Source of the DNA: Polaromonas eurypsychrophila
Lineage (GTDB): Bacteria > Pseudomonadota > Gammaproteobacteria > Burkholderiales > Burkholderiaceae_C
DNA: 64,000 nt
Direction of reading: 5' to 3'
Assembly (NCBI RefSeq): GCF_014641715.1
Contig: NZ_BMIG01000006.1
Location: 62,001 to 126,000 of the forward strand
In this document: one piece after another, positions 50,293-62,265 of the stretch
Layout of the letters: every line of letters starts with the position of its first letter
Position numbering within the stretch: position 1 is the stretch's first letter
Notes under the pieces: model-generated
Seen by the model: the letters and a program-made list of their open reading frames with translations, nothing else
What the model was told of the DNA's origin: nothing
The model's database searches: none
Translations under genes and position numbers: made by a program

Positions 50293-53028
50293 TCAGGCGT
50301 AAAGCGGGTTGATCTTGTCGGCATTGATGCCGTATTTCTTGATGGCTTCGGCCACCTTGGCGACCGGCACGGTGCCGTCTTCGCTGAGGGCTTTCAGCGC
50401 GGCGACCACGATGTAGTGGCGGTTGATCTCGAAGTGCTCGCGCAGCTTGCTGCGGAAGTCGCTGCGACCGAAGCCGTCGGTTCCCAGCACCTTGTAAGTG
50501 CGGCCCTTGGGAATGAAGGGGCGGATCTGCTCGGCATAGGCCTTCATGTAGTCGGTGGAAGCGACCACCGGGCCGGCGCTGGCCGACAGCTGCTGCGTCA
50601 CGAACGGCACACGCGGCGCGTCCACCGGATGCAGCAGGTTCCAGCGCTCGGCGTCCTGGCCGTCACGCGTGAGTTCGTTGAAGCTCGGGCAGCTCCAGAC
50701 ACCGGCGGCGATGCCCCAGTCTTTCTCAAGCAGTTCCTGGGCGGCGATGCTTTCGCGCAGGATGGTGCCGCTGCCAAGCAACTGGACGGTGGGCGCTTTG
50801 GCTGCGAGGGCCGGTGCCTGCTTGCACAGGTACATGCCTTTGATGATTTGCTCTTCGGTGCCGGGCTGCAGGCCTGGCATGGCGTAGTTTTCGTTGAGCA
50901 GCGTCAGGTAGAAATACACATTGTCCTGGCGCTCGACCATGCGCTTAAGGCCATGGTGCAGGATCACGCCGACTTCATGCGCAAAGGTCGGGTCGTAGGA
51001 GATGCAGTTCGGAATCGTGCCAGCCAGGATGTGGCTGTGGCCGTCTTCGTGCTGCAGGCCTTCGCCGTTTAGCGTGGTGCGGCCGGATGTACCGCCCAGC
51101 AGGAAGCCGCGCGCCTGCATGTCGCCGGCCGCCCAGGCGAGATCACCGACACGCTGGAAGCCGAACATCGAGTAATACACGTAGAACGGGATCATGATCC
51201 GGTTGTTGGTGCTGTACGAAGTGGCCGCCGCGATCCAGCTGCTCATGCCGCCGGCCTCGTTGATGCCTTCCTGCAGGATCTGGCCCTTCTTGTCTTCCTT
51301 GTAATACATCACCTGATCTTTATCGACCGGTGTGTACTGCTGGCCATCGGGGTTGTAGATGCCGATCTGGCGGAACAGGCCTTCCATGCCGAAGGTGCGC
51401 GCTTCATCGACGAGGATGGGCACCACACGCGGACCCAGCGCCTGGTCGCGCAGCAATTGCGTGAGGAAACGCACATAGGCTTGGGTCGTCGAGATCTCGC
51501 GGCCTTCGGCAGTCGGCTCGATCACCGACTTGAAGGTCTCCAGCGCCGGCACGGTAAAGCTTTCGTCGGCCTTGACACGGCGGTGCGGCAGGTAGCCGCC
51601 CAGGGCCTTGCGGCGCTCGTGCAGGTATTGCATCTCGGGCGTGTCGTCGGCCGGCTTGTAAAACGGGATGTCGGCCAGCTGGCTGTCAGGAATCGGGATG
51701 TTGAAGCGGTCGCGGAAGGCCTTGATGTCCTCGTCCGACAGCTTCTTGGTCTGGTGGACATTGTTCTTGCCCTCGCCGATCTTGCCCATGCCAAAACCCT
51801 TGACGGTCTTGATCAGCAACACGGTTGGCTGGCCGACATGGTTGACGGCCTTGTGGAAGGCGGCATAGACCTTCTGCGAGTCATGGCCGCCGCGGCGCAA
51901 CTCGAAGATGTCCTCGTCGCTCATCTTGGCGACCATCTCAAGGGTCTTGGGGTTCTGCCCGAAGAAATGTTTGCGCACATAAGCGCCGTCGTTTGCCTTC
52001 ATGGCCTGGTAGTCGCCATCGACGGTGTCCATCATGACCTTGCGCAGCGCACCGTCCTTGTCGCGTGCCAACAGCGGGTCCCAGTTGCTGCCCCAGATCA
52101 GCTTGATGACGTTCCAGCCGGCACCACGGAACTCGCCTTCGAGCTCCTGGATGATCTTGCCATTGCCGCGCACCGGACCGTCCAGGCGCTGCAGGTTGCA
52201 GTTGATGACAAACACCAGGTTGTCGAGCTTTTCGCGCGCAGCCAGGCCGATGGCGCCCATCGATTCGACCTCGTCCATCTCGCCGTCGCCGCAGAACACC
52301 CAGACCTTGCGGTTTTCGGTGTTGGCGATGCCGCGAGCATGCAGATACTTCAAAAAACGCGCCTGATAAATCGCCATCAGCGGGCCCAGGCCCATGGAGA
52401 CGGTCGGGAACTGCCAGAACTCGGGCATCAGCTTGGGATGCGGGTAGCTCGACAGACCCTTGCCATCGACCTCCTGACGAAAGTTGAGCAGTTGCTCTTC
52501 GGTCAGCCGGCCTTCAAGATAAGCACGCGCATACACGCCGGGTGACACATGCCCCTGGATGTAGAGGCAGTCGCCGCCGTGCGTCTCGCTTTCGGCATGC
52601 CAGAAATGGTTGAAGCCCGCGCCAAACATGCTGGCCAGCGACGCGAAGGAACCGATGTGGCCGCCGAGGTCGCCGCCGTCGGCCGGATGCAGGCGATTCG
52701 CCTTGACCACCATGGCCATGGCGTTCCAGCGCATGTAGGCGCGCAGACGCCGTTCGATTTCAAGGTTACCGGGAGAGCGCTCCTCCTGATCCACCTCGAT
52801 GGTGTTGACATAACCAGTGTTGGCCGAAAACGGCATGTCGATGCTGCCCTGGCGGGCATGCTCAAGCAGTTGCTCCAGCAGAAAGTGGGCGCGCTCCGGG
52901 CCTTCACTTTCGATGACGGCAGTAAGGGCCTCGAGCCACTCCCGCGTTTCCTGGGCGTCTTTGTCAAGCGCGTTGTTCGCGGCTTTACCCAAAGTGTCCA
53001 CACGTGCCTGTTCCGGATTTGCAGCCAT
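50293..53028 (-). CDS. aceE: Pyruvate dehydrogenase E1, homodimeric type
   Basis: 911 residues, full length; ATG 53028 with GGAGACA upstream. Thiamine diphosphate enzyme that decarboxylates pyruvate and acetylates E2. Seen: [20 protein letters not shown] with the active-site His region, the ThDP motif [20 protein letters not shown] to [15 protein letters not shown], and the C-terminal transketolase-like part ([20 protein letters not shown]). Its 3' end is 34 bp before the aceF start. It is the first gene of aceE-aceF-bph-lpdA and divergent from a two-component system. Confidence 0.97.
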   Translation of the reverse strand: MAANPEQARVDTLGKAANNALDKDAQETREWLEALTAVIESEGPERAHFLLEQLLEHARQGSIDMPFSANTGYVNTIEVDQEERSPGNLEIERRLRAYMRWNAMAMVVKANRLHPADGGDLGGHIGSFASLASMFGAGFNHFWHAESETHGGDCLYIQGHVSPGVYARAYLEGRLTEEQLLNFRQEVDGKGLSSYPHPKLMPEFWQFPTVSMGLGPLMAIYQARFLKYLHARGIANTENRKVWVFCGDGEMDEVESMGAIGLAAREKLDNLVFVINCNLQRLDGPVRGNGKIIQELEGEFRGAGWNVIKLIWGSNWDPLLARDKDGALRKVMMDTVDGDYQAMKANDGAYVRKHFFGQNPKTLEMVAKMSDEDIFELRRGGHDSQKVYAAFHKAVNHVGQPTVLLIKTVKGFGMGKIGEGKNNVHQTKKLSDEDIKAFRDRFNIPIPDSQLADIPFYKPADDTPEMQYLHERRKALGGYLPHRRVKADESFTVPALETFKSVIEPTAEGREISTTQAYVRFLTQLLRDQALGPRVVPILVDEARTFGMEGLFRQIGIYNPDGQQYTPVDKDQVMYYKEDKKGQILQEGINEAGGMSSWIAAATSYSTNNRIMIPFYVYYSMFGFQRVGDLAWAAGDMQARGFLLGGTSGRTTLNGEGLQHEDGHSHILAGTIPNCISYDPTFAHEVGVILHHGLKRMVERQDNVYFYLTLLNENYAMPGLQPGTEEQIIKGMYLCKQAPALAAKAPTVQLLGSGTILRESIAAQELLEKDWGIAAGVWSCPSFNELTRDGQDAERWNLLHPVDAPRVPFVTQQLSASAGPVVASTDYMKAYAEQIRPFIPKGRTYKVLGTDGFGRSDFRSKLREHFEINRHYIVVAALKALSEDGTVPVAKVAEAIKKYGINADKINPLYA

Positions 53029-53301
53029 GGTTTTGTCTCCTGCTGTTGGCTAGGGTGCTAGCTTGTGTTGAGTGGCGTCTTCATCACGTTGTAACGCAAT
53101 TTAGATTTAAGTCTCTAGTTTCTCATAGTTTTTACAAGATTTCAAATAGTGCTTAATGATTTCATATTAAGAAATTTACAATATTTGCCTTCGGTCAGTT
53201 TCAAGCCGATAGCATGGCTTAAAAAACGCGCAAGAACAGCGAGGCCGCAAGGTAGAAACACGGCTCGCAGGGCTTAACTCCCTTAAACTTGACGACCCAC
53301 C
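53029..53301. promoter_or_regulatory. AT-rich divergent promoter region of aceE and the sensor kinase gene
   Basis: 273 bp with the lowest GC content seen in the window (notably 53085-53185). It must hold the promoters of both the pdh operon and the two-component genes. Several TA-rich -10-like hexamers occur, so no single promoter is assigned. No operator palindrome stands out. Confidence 0.5.
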
Positions 53302-55866
53302 ATGACCGTCCCAGCACCCGCCACTCCCGCCCGCTCTTCCGGCACCGCGCCGCTGGCACGCTGGCGCCACTGGTGGCGCAAGCAATCCCCCACGCGGCAG
53401 GACCGCTATGTCACCCTCGGCCCGCTGCTGGCGGTGATGCTGTTTCTGGCGGCGGTGATTGCCGCCTTCGCCTATCTGCGCATCGAGGAAATCGACCGCG
53501 AACAGCAAGCGGTCAAACGCGATGTCGAATACGCCCAACAACGCTTGCGTCTGCGCCTGCTGGAACGCCAGGAGCAATTGATGCGCCTGGGCCGCGATGT
53601 CTCGAACAAGGAAGTGGACACCGAGGAGTTCATTGCCCAGGCCGAATCGCTGGTCAACCAGTATCCAGAGTTGCTGGCCGTGACCTGGGTTGATTCGCGC
53701 CGCAAGGTGAAAGCCGCCTATGTGTCGCCTAGCGCCAACTTGGCACAAGCCCGCCTGTCCGGGGAGCAACTCAAATACGGCGAAACCGAAGGCACCTTCG
53801 GCCTGGCGCGCGATTTGCGCCAACCGGTGTATTCGCGCCCGCTCCCAAACAAGGACGACACCAGCCACAACGGTGCCAGCCTGCAGTTGCAGATACCGCT
53901 GGACGACCAGGGCAAGTTCGGTGGTGTGATCATGGGTGAATACGCAGTGGACGGCCTGCTGCGCTTCGGCGTGCCAACCGAAGTCACCGCCAAATACGCG
54001 GTGGCGCTGCTCGACGACCAAGGCAAACTGTTGGCCGGCAACTTGCCGCCAGCGCGAAACACCGCCGCCAAGCTGTTGCCCTGGTCCGACGAGGCGCAGG
54101 AATACGAGATTCCGGTGTCACCGGTTGGCAACGGCCTGCTGCTCAAGGCTCAGGGTTACCGGGCATCGCTCGGTGTTGTGGGCAGCGGCTTTTTCTGGCT
54201 GGTCAGCGCACTTAGCGCCCTCACAGTGTGGATGTTGCTGGGCACCTGGCGCCATACGCGGCGGCGCGTGCAGGCCCAGGAGGCATTGATTTCGGAAACC
54301 AACTTCCGCCGCGCCATGGAAAACTCCATGCTGACCGGCATGCGCGCGCTGGACCTGCAAGGCCGCATCACCTACGTGAACCCGGCTTTTTGCCAGATGA
54401 CGGGTTGGAGCGAGGACGAGCTGGTGGGCCGTACCGCGCCCTTCCCTTACTGGCCCGAGCAGGACCGCGAAACGCTTGCCGCGCGACTGGATGACGAGTT
54501 GCACGGTCGCTCCACCCCGGGCGGTTTCGAAGTTCGCATCAAACGCAAAAGCGGCGCGATTTTCGATGGCCGCATGTATGTCTCGCCCCTGATCGATCCG
54601 CGCGGCCAACAAACCGGCTGGATGACCTCGGTCACCGACATCACCGAGCCCAAACGTGTTCGAGAAGAACTGTCGGCCTCGTACGAACGCTTTACCACCG
54701 TGCTGGAAGGGCTGGACGCGGCGGTCTCGGTGGCGCCGCTCGGCAGCGAGGAACTGCTGTTTGCCAACAAGCTCTACCGCGCCTGGTTTGGCGGTGAAGT
54801 CGCAGGTCACATGAACCTGATTGCCCAGGCCGGGGTGCCGACTGCGGTACCGACCGAGGACACACTGGATGCCGTCGACGGGCTGGCCGGTCTCCCGACC
54901 GACACATTGACCACAGCCCAAACCGAAAACGCCGAGATTTTTGTACCGGAACTCGGCAAGTGGCTGGAAGTGCGTTCGCGTTACCTGACCTGGGTGGACG
55001 GGCGCCTGGCCCAGATGGTGATTGCCACCGACATCACGCCGCGCCGCCACGCCGAAGAGCAGGCCGCCCTGCAGGCCGAGCGCGCCCAGTCAGCCAGTCG
55101 CCTGATCACCATGGGCGAGATGGCGTCAAGCGTGGCGCATGAACTGAACCAGCCACTGACCGCCATCAACAACTATTGCAACGGCATGGTCTCGCGCATC
55201 AAGGGCCAGCAGATCAGTAACGAAGACCTGCTGGTGGCGCTGGAAAAAACCGCCAAGCAGGCGCACCGCGCCGGACAGATCATCCAGCGCATCCGCTCCT
55301 TCGTGAAACGCAGCGAGCCGAACCGCAGTTCGGCCGACGTGGCCACCATGGTCAGCAATGCGATGGAGCTGGCCGACATCGAGCTGCGTCGCCACAACGT
55401 GCGGCTCAGCCACTACATCGCGGCGCGCCTGCCGCCAGTGATGGTGGACCCGATCCTGATTGAGCAGGTGCTGATCAACCTGATGAAAAACGGCGCCGAG
55501 TCGATAGCCCAGGCGCGTCGGCCCACGGCGCGGCGCAGCGTGGAGTTGCGCGTCGTGCCCAAGATCATTGACGAGCAAAGCGTGATCGAGTTTTCGGTAC
55601 TCGACTCTGGCAAGGGGTTGTCGCCCGAGGTGATGGGCCGGCTTTACGAAGCCTTCTACTCCACCAAGGCCGAAGGCATGGGCATCGGCCTGAAGCTGTG
55701 CCGCAGCATCGTCGAGTCGCACCAGGGCAGGATGCAGGCGGAGAACCTCTACAATGGCGATGAAGTGGTAGGGTGCCGGTTCACCTTCTGGATCCCCGTA
55801 ACTCCCCTGCTTTCACCAGCGCTGGCTGCCACCGAAACGCCGTCCCCACCGGCTGGCGTTCACTGA
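53302..55866 (+). CDS. Membrane-bound PAS sensor histidine kinase
   Basis: 854 residues. A membrane helix at ~38-60, a periplasmic double-PAS-like sensor domain (~61-285), a second membrane helix (~292-315), two cytosolic PAS domains (RRAMENSMLTGMRALDLQGR; then from ~455), and the kinase core of the FixL/DctB/NtrB type: ASSVAHELNQPLTAINNYCN with His613, NLMKNGAESIAQA and AFYSTKAEGMGIGLKLCRSI. It lies 36 bp upstream of a FixJ-type regulator gene, so the two form a pair. Divergence from aceE suggests a link to carboxylate or pyruvate metabolism, but this is only positional. Confidence 0.88.
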   Translation: MTVPAPATPARSSGTAPLARWRHWWRKQSPTRQDRYVTLGPLLAVMLFLAAVIAAFAYLRIEEIDREQQAVKRDVEYAQQRLRLRLLERQEQLMRLGRDVSNKEVDTEEFIAQAESLVNQYPELLAVTWVDSRRKVKAAYVSPSANLAQARLSGEQLKYGETEGTFGLARDLRQPVYSRPLPNKDDTSHNGASLQLQIPLDDQGKFGGVIMGEYAVDGLLRFGVPTEVTAKYAVALLDDQGKLLAGNLPPARNTAAKLLPWSDEAQEYEIPVSPVGNGLLLKAQGYRASLGVVGSGFFWLVSALSALTVWMLLGTWRHTRRRVQAQEALISETNFRRAMENSMLTGMRALDLQGRITYVNPAFCQMTGWSEDELVGRTAPFPYWPEQDRETLAARLDDELHGRSTPGGFEVRIKRKSGAIFDGRMYVSPLIDPRGQQTGWMTSVTDITEPKRVREELSASYERFTTVLEGLDAAVSVAPLGSEELLFANKLYRAWFGGEVAGHMNLIAQAGVPTAVPTEDTLDAVDGLAGLPTDTLTTAQTENAEIFVPELGKWLEVRSRYLTWVDGRLAQMVIATDITPRRHAEEQAALQAERAQSASRLITMGEMASSVAHELNQPLTAINNYCNGMVSRIKGQQISNEDLLVALEKTAKQAHRAGQIIQRIRSFVKRSEPNRSSADVATMVSNAMELADIELRRHNVRLSHYIAARLPPVMVDPILIEQVLINLMKNGAESIAQARRPTARRSVELRVVPKIIDEQSVIEFSVLDSGKGLSPEVMGRLYEAFYSTKAEGMGIGLKLCRSIVESHQGRMQAENLYNGDEVVGCRFTFWIPVTPLLSPALAATETPSPPAGVH

Positions 55867-55902
55867 CAAGCTGTTTGATACCGTCTAAGCAAAAGGTTTG
55901 GC

Positions 55903-56529
55903 ATGAGCTTGATTCCGAAAAAAGGCACCGTCTACGTCGTCGATGATGACGAGGGTGTGCGCGACTCGCTGCAGTGGCTGCTCGAAGGCAAGGACTACCG
56001 GGTGCGCTGCTACGACTCCGCCGAAACCTTTCTGAGCCGCTACGACGCGCGCGAGGTTGCCTGCCTGATCGTGGACATCCGCATGGGCGGCATGACCGGC
56101 CTGGAACTGCAGGACCGCCTGGTCGAACGCAAGTCGCCGTTGCCCATCGTGTTCATCACCGGCCATGGCGACGTGCCGATGGCGGTGGACACCATGAAAA
56201 AGGGTGCGATGGATTTCATCCAGAAACCGTTCCAGGAAGAAGCCCTTGTCAGCCTGGTAGAACGCATGCTGGATCAGGCCAAGGAAGCCTTCAGCGAACA
56301 CCAGCAATCAGCCAGCCGCGACGCCCTGCTGGCCAAGCTCACCTCACGCGAAGCCCAGGTGCTCGAACGCATCGTCGCCGGCCGCCTGAACAAGCAAATC
56401 GCCGACGACCTGGGCATCAGCATCAAGACGGTGGAGGCGCACCGCGCCAACATCATGGAAAAACTCAATGCCAACACGGTGGCCGACCTGCTGAAAATTG
56501 CCCTGGGATCGAGCGCACCCAAGGCCTGA
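55903..56529 (+). CDS. FixJ-family response regulator (receiver plus LuxR-type HTH)
   Basis: 208 residues. Receiver: VYVVDDDEGVRDSLQWLL, phosphoacceptor Asp58 in CLIVDIRMGGMTGLELQ, FITGHGDVPMAV, and 'AMDFIQKPFQEEALV' with the Lys. C-terminal LuxR-type helix-turn-helix: LTSREAQVLERIVAGRLNKQ, IADDLGISIKTVEAHRANIM, EKLNANTVADLLKIAL. Partner of the preceding kinase. Its terminator is R1 copy 11. Confidence 0.92.
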   Translation: MSLIPKKGTVYVVDDDEGVRDSLQWLLEGKDYRVRCYDSAETFLSRYDAREVACLIVDIRMGGMTGLELQDRLVERKSPLPIVFITGHGDVPMAVDTMKKGAMDFIQKPFQEEALVSLVERMLDQAKEAFSEHQQSASRDALLAKLTSREAQVLERIVAGRLNKQIADDLGISIKTVEAHRANIMEKLNANTVADLLKIALGSSAPKA

Positions 56530-56543
56530 ATATCCTCTTCCGC

Positions 56544-56599
56544 CGCTATTTTTTCGATAGCTGCCTGCGCCCGTGGTTTAAGGACCAGCGGGCGTTTTT
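56544..56599 (+). terminator. R1 copy 11; clear terminator-like hairpin after the regulator gene
   Basis: gctattttttcgatagctgc, then stem CGCCCG/CGGGCG (56568-56573 with 56589-56594), extended by TGGT/ACCA, followed by TTTTT. It is between two co-directional genes (stop 56529, folD ATG 56618). Confidence 0.8.
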
Positions 56600-56617
56600 A
56601 CTTCAAAAAGCTGAATC

Positions 56618-57484
56618 ATGACTGCACAACTGATCGATGGCAACGCCCTGTCCAGGCAACTTCGCGAGGAGGTCGCCCTGCGTGCGGGCGCGCTGCGTGC
56701 GCGCGGCATCGTGCCGGGCCTGGCGGTGGTGCTGGTCGGCGACAACCCGGCCAGCCAGGTGTATGTGCGCAACAAGGTCAAGGCCTGCCAGGACGGTGGC
56801 CTGCACTCGGTGCTGGAGCCCTATCCCGCCACCTTGAGTGAAGCCGATCTGCTGGCGCGTGTGGACGCCCTGAACAACGATCCGGCGATCCACGGCATCC
56901 TGGTGCAACTGCCGCTTCCGGCGCACATCGACGCCCAGAAGGTGATCGAGGCCATTTCACCCGAGAAGGATGTGGACGGTTTCCATGTCGCCAGCGCCGG
57001 TGCGCTAATGGTCGGCCAGCCCGGCTTCTGGCCCTGCACGCCCTACGGTTGCATGAAGATGCTCGAAAGCATTAACTACGACCTGAAGGGTAAACACGCT
57101 GTTGTTATCGGCCGCAGCAACATCGTTGGAAAACCCATGGCACTGATGCTGCTGCAGAAAAACGCCACGGTAACCATCTGCCACAGCGGCACCCAAAACC
57201 TCAAAGCGCTAACGCTTCAGGCCGATGTGGTGGTGGCCGCCGTCGGCAAACGCAATGTGCTGACCGCCGACATGGTCAAACCTGGCGCGGTGGTCATTGA
57301 TGTGGGCATGAACCGAAATGACGAGGGCAAGCTCTGCGGCGATGTCGATTTTGCAGGCGTGAAGGAAGTGGCTGGCTGGATCACCCCGGTACCGGGCGGC
57401 GTGGGCCCGATGACCATCACCATGCTGCTGGTCAATACCCTCGAGGCTGCTGAAAGAGCCTCCACGGTCGGTCACTCCGTGTAA
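56618..57484 (+). CDS. folD: Bifunctional methylenetetrahydrofolate dehydrogenase/cyclohydrolase
   Basis: 288 residues, normal length. Interconverts methylene-, methenyl- and formyl-tetrahydrofolate with NADP. Seen: [18 protein letters not shown] with Tyr49 and the catalytic Lys53, [31 protein letters not shown], the NADP-binding [18 protein letters not shown], and the C-terminal '[19 protein letters not shown]'. Preceded by an R1 terminator-like copy and followed by an R2 repeat, so probably its own transcript. Confidence 0.96.
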   Translation: MTAQLIDGNALSRQLREEVALRAGALRARGIVPGLAVVLVGDNPASQVYVRNKVKACQDGGLHSVLEPYPATLSEADLLARVDALNNDPAIHGILVQLPLPAHIDAQKVIEAISPEKDVDGFHVASAGALMVGQPGFWPCTPYGCMKMLESINYDLKGKHAVVIGRSNIVGKPMALMLLQKNATVTICHSGTQNLKALTLQADVVVAAVGKRNVLTADMVKPGAVVIDVGMNRNDEGKLCGDVDFAGVKEVAGWITPVPGGVGPMTITMLLVNTLEAAERASTVGHSV

Positions 57485-57489
57485 CTCCC

Positions 57490-57620
57490 GCACCTTGCAG
57501 GCCGTCGCTCGCCAGAGACTTCGTTTCTGGTGCTCGGAGCCGCAGACACCAGCCCCGAGGGGGCCGCTGCGCCTGCGGGTCGGCAAAGCCGGATCTGCGG
57601 CCCCTGCTTGAAAAGAGGCG
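57490..57620 (+). repeat. R2 GC-rich repeat, copy c
   Basis: CCCCGAGGGGGCCGCTGCGC, then CTGCGGGTCGGCAAAGCCGGATCTGCGGCCCCTGCTTG. Closely matches copy a at 27181-27237, including the aaaagag tail. It lies between convergent folD and the DUF4149 gene. Confidence 0.75.
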
Positions 57621-57640
57621 GCTAGCCTTTGGTTAACAGG

Positions 57641-58084
57641 CTATGCGTCGCCGGCTTTCGTAGCCCGGCTCAGACACCACAAGGTCCAGCCGGCAGCCAG
57701 CCACTGGGCCACATACAGGGCAGTGCCCAGACCATGCCAGAGCTTGAGATTACCACCCTCGGCACGCGCGTTGACAATGCGCGGCGAGACGCCAAATTCC
57801 ACCAGCACCGCCAGGAAAAGCCCAGCCACTACATATTTCATAGCAGCTTGCGCAGACGGGGAAAGGGCTGAGACCTCTTTTCCCTTTAGAGCCATCAGGA
57901 GCAAAAAGGCGCAGGTGATACTGAGCCAGGTCTGAGCGGTAAACAGCTTTGCTGCCATGGCGCCGGCCGCGGCCGGATTGGGCAGGTGTACGAACAACAG
58001 GGGCACCACCAGAAATCCCAGGGCACTCAGGCTGCCCCACCACAGCGCAGCGAGCAGGATGCTGATGCGTGACCGGGTGTCCAT
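57641..58084 (-). CDS. DUF4149 family membrane protein
   Basis: 147 residues from ATG 58084 (MDTRSRISILLAALWWG); the frame runs on to 58135 into an R2 repeat, so the shorter form is preferred. Four hydrophobic segments: ~8-32, ~48-66, ~83-98 and ~117-136. The GSLSALGFLVVPLLFVHL start fits DUF4149 proteins. Function unknown. Residues ~67-87 are encoded by R1 copy 12. Confidence 0.7.
   Translation of the reverse strand: MDTRSRISILLAALWWGSLSALGFLVVPLLFVHLPNPAAAGAMAAKLFTAQTWLSITCAFLLLMALKGKEVSALSPSAQAAMKYVVAGLFLAVLVEFGVSPRIVNARAEGGNLKLWHGLGTALYVAQWLAAGWTLWCLSRATKAGDA
57829..57885 (+). repeat. R1 copy 12, inside the DUF4149 gene
   Basis: ctacatatttcatagcagct, then TGCGCAGACGGGGAAAGGGCTGAGACCTCTTTTCC. 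Antisense to the gene it encodes GKEVSALSPSAQAAMKYVV, the loop between membrane segments 2 and 3 and the edge of segment 3. Confidence 0.7.
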
Positions 58085-58099
58085 GATCAGGTCAAGGAG

Positions 58100-58272
58100 A
58101 GCCACCAACGCGCCGCGAAGGGCCGCCTCGAGCAAGCGACGGCCCCCGAGGGGCGGGAGCCTGCGGCTCCAAAGCTGCTTGAGCAGCTTTGGACAGGAGA
58201 CAGAGGCGAAGCGTCTCGCGAGCCGGGGCCTGCAAGGCCTCGGAAGCTACACGCAGTGAGCGACCGTGGGGG
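58100..58272 (-). repeat. R2 GC-rich repeat, copy d
   Basis: Contains the hairpin CCAAAGCTGCT/AGCAGCTTTGG (58169-58192), CGGCCCCCGAGGGGC and GCGTCTCGCGAGCC, collinear with copy b. Compared with copy b one stem pair is C-G replaced by G-C. It lies between greA and the DUF4149 gene. Confidence 0.75.
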
Positions 58273-58274
58273 CA

Positions 58275-58751
58275 TCAGATGTACATCACCGCAATGATTT
58301 CGTAACGCCTGATGCCACCGGGCGCCTGCACTTCGGCAGTATCGCCCTCGTCCTTGCCGATCAGCGCGCGGGCAATCGGTGAGCTGATGTTGACCAGGCC
58401 CAGCTTGATGTCAGCCTCGTCCTCGCCGACGATCTGGTAAGTCACCTTGTCGCCGCTGTCTTCATCCTCGAGCTCGATGGTCGAGCCGAACACCACCTTG
58501 CCGCCGGCATCGACCTCGGACGGGTCAATGACCTGGGCGGCCGACAGCTTGCCTTCGATTTCCTGGATGCGGCCTTCGACAAAACCCTGCTTGTCCTTGG
58601 CGGCGTCGTATTCGGCGTTTTCGCTGAGGTCGCCCTGAGCACGCGCCTCGGAGATCAGGTTGATCACATGCGGGCGCTCCACCGTCTTGAGCTGATGCAA
58701 TTCGGCCTTGAGCTTTTCTGCGCCCTTTTTTGTAATCGGAATGGTTGCCAT
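58275..58751 (-). CDS. greA: Transcription elongation factor GreA
   Basis: 158 residues from ATG 58751, with GGAGGA 9 bp upstream; a longer open frame upstream lacks similarity. N-terminal coiled coil (KKGAEKLKAELHQLKTVERP) with the acidic tip DLSENAEYDAAKDKQGFVEG that enters the RNA polymerase channel, and a C-terminal FKBP-like domain (FGSTIELEDEDSGDKVTYQI; SSPIARALIGKDEGD). It rescues backtracked polymerase by stimulating transcript cleavage. Confidence 0.96.
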   Translation of the reverse strand: MATIPITKKGAEKLKAELHQLKTVERPHVINLISEARAQGDLSENAEYDAAKDKQGFVEGRIQEIEGKLSAAQVIDPSEVDAGGKVVFGSTIELEDEDSGDKVTYQIVGEDEADIKLGLVNISSPIARALIGKDEGDTAEVQAPGGIRRYEIIAVMYI

Positions 58752-59034
58752 GGTTTGAGTCCTCCAAAAAGCGAAACCGCCACCAGTCACCTGGCGGCGG
58801 CGTCTAAACAAGTTTGTCCTAAAGCCAGTTTAATGCAAATCGGGTGCAGTCCCCATCAGCGCAGACCCTAGCAATTGTTGTCTCCACAGACGCGCCGCGG
58901 AACTACGCGATGCGACCGATCATGAGGCCTTCGGCCTACCAGCCAGGGCCGTGGATCTGGCTTTGCCAATCCGCAGGCGCAGCGGCACCCTCGGGGGGAG
59001 CTACACGCAGTTAGCGACCGCGGGGATGAAGCTC
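58752..59034. repeat. Intergenic region with a truncated R2 copy (e) at ~58970-59028
   Basis: 283 bp between greA and carB, which are both on the minus strand. The right part has CCGCAGGCGCAGCGGCACCC, TCGGGGGGAGCTACACGCAG and TTAGCGACCGCGGGG, matching the ends of R2 copies b and d but without the central hairpin. No gene seen. Confidence 0.6.
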
Positions 59035-62257
<3,223 letters not shown>

Positions 62258-62265
<8 letters not shown>

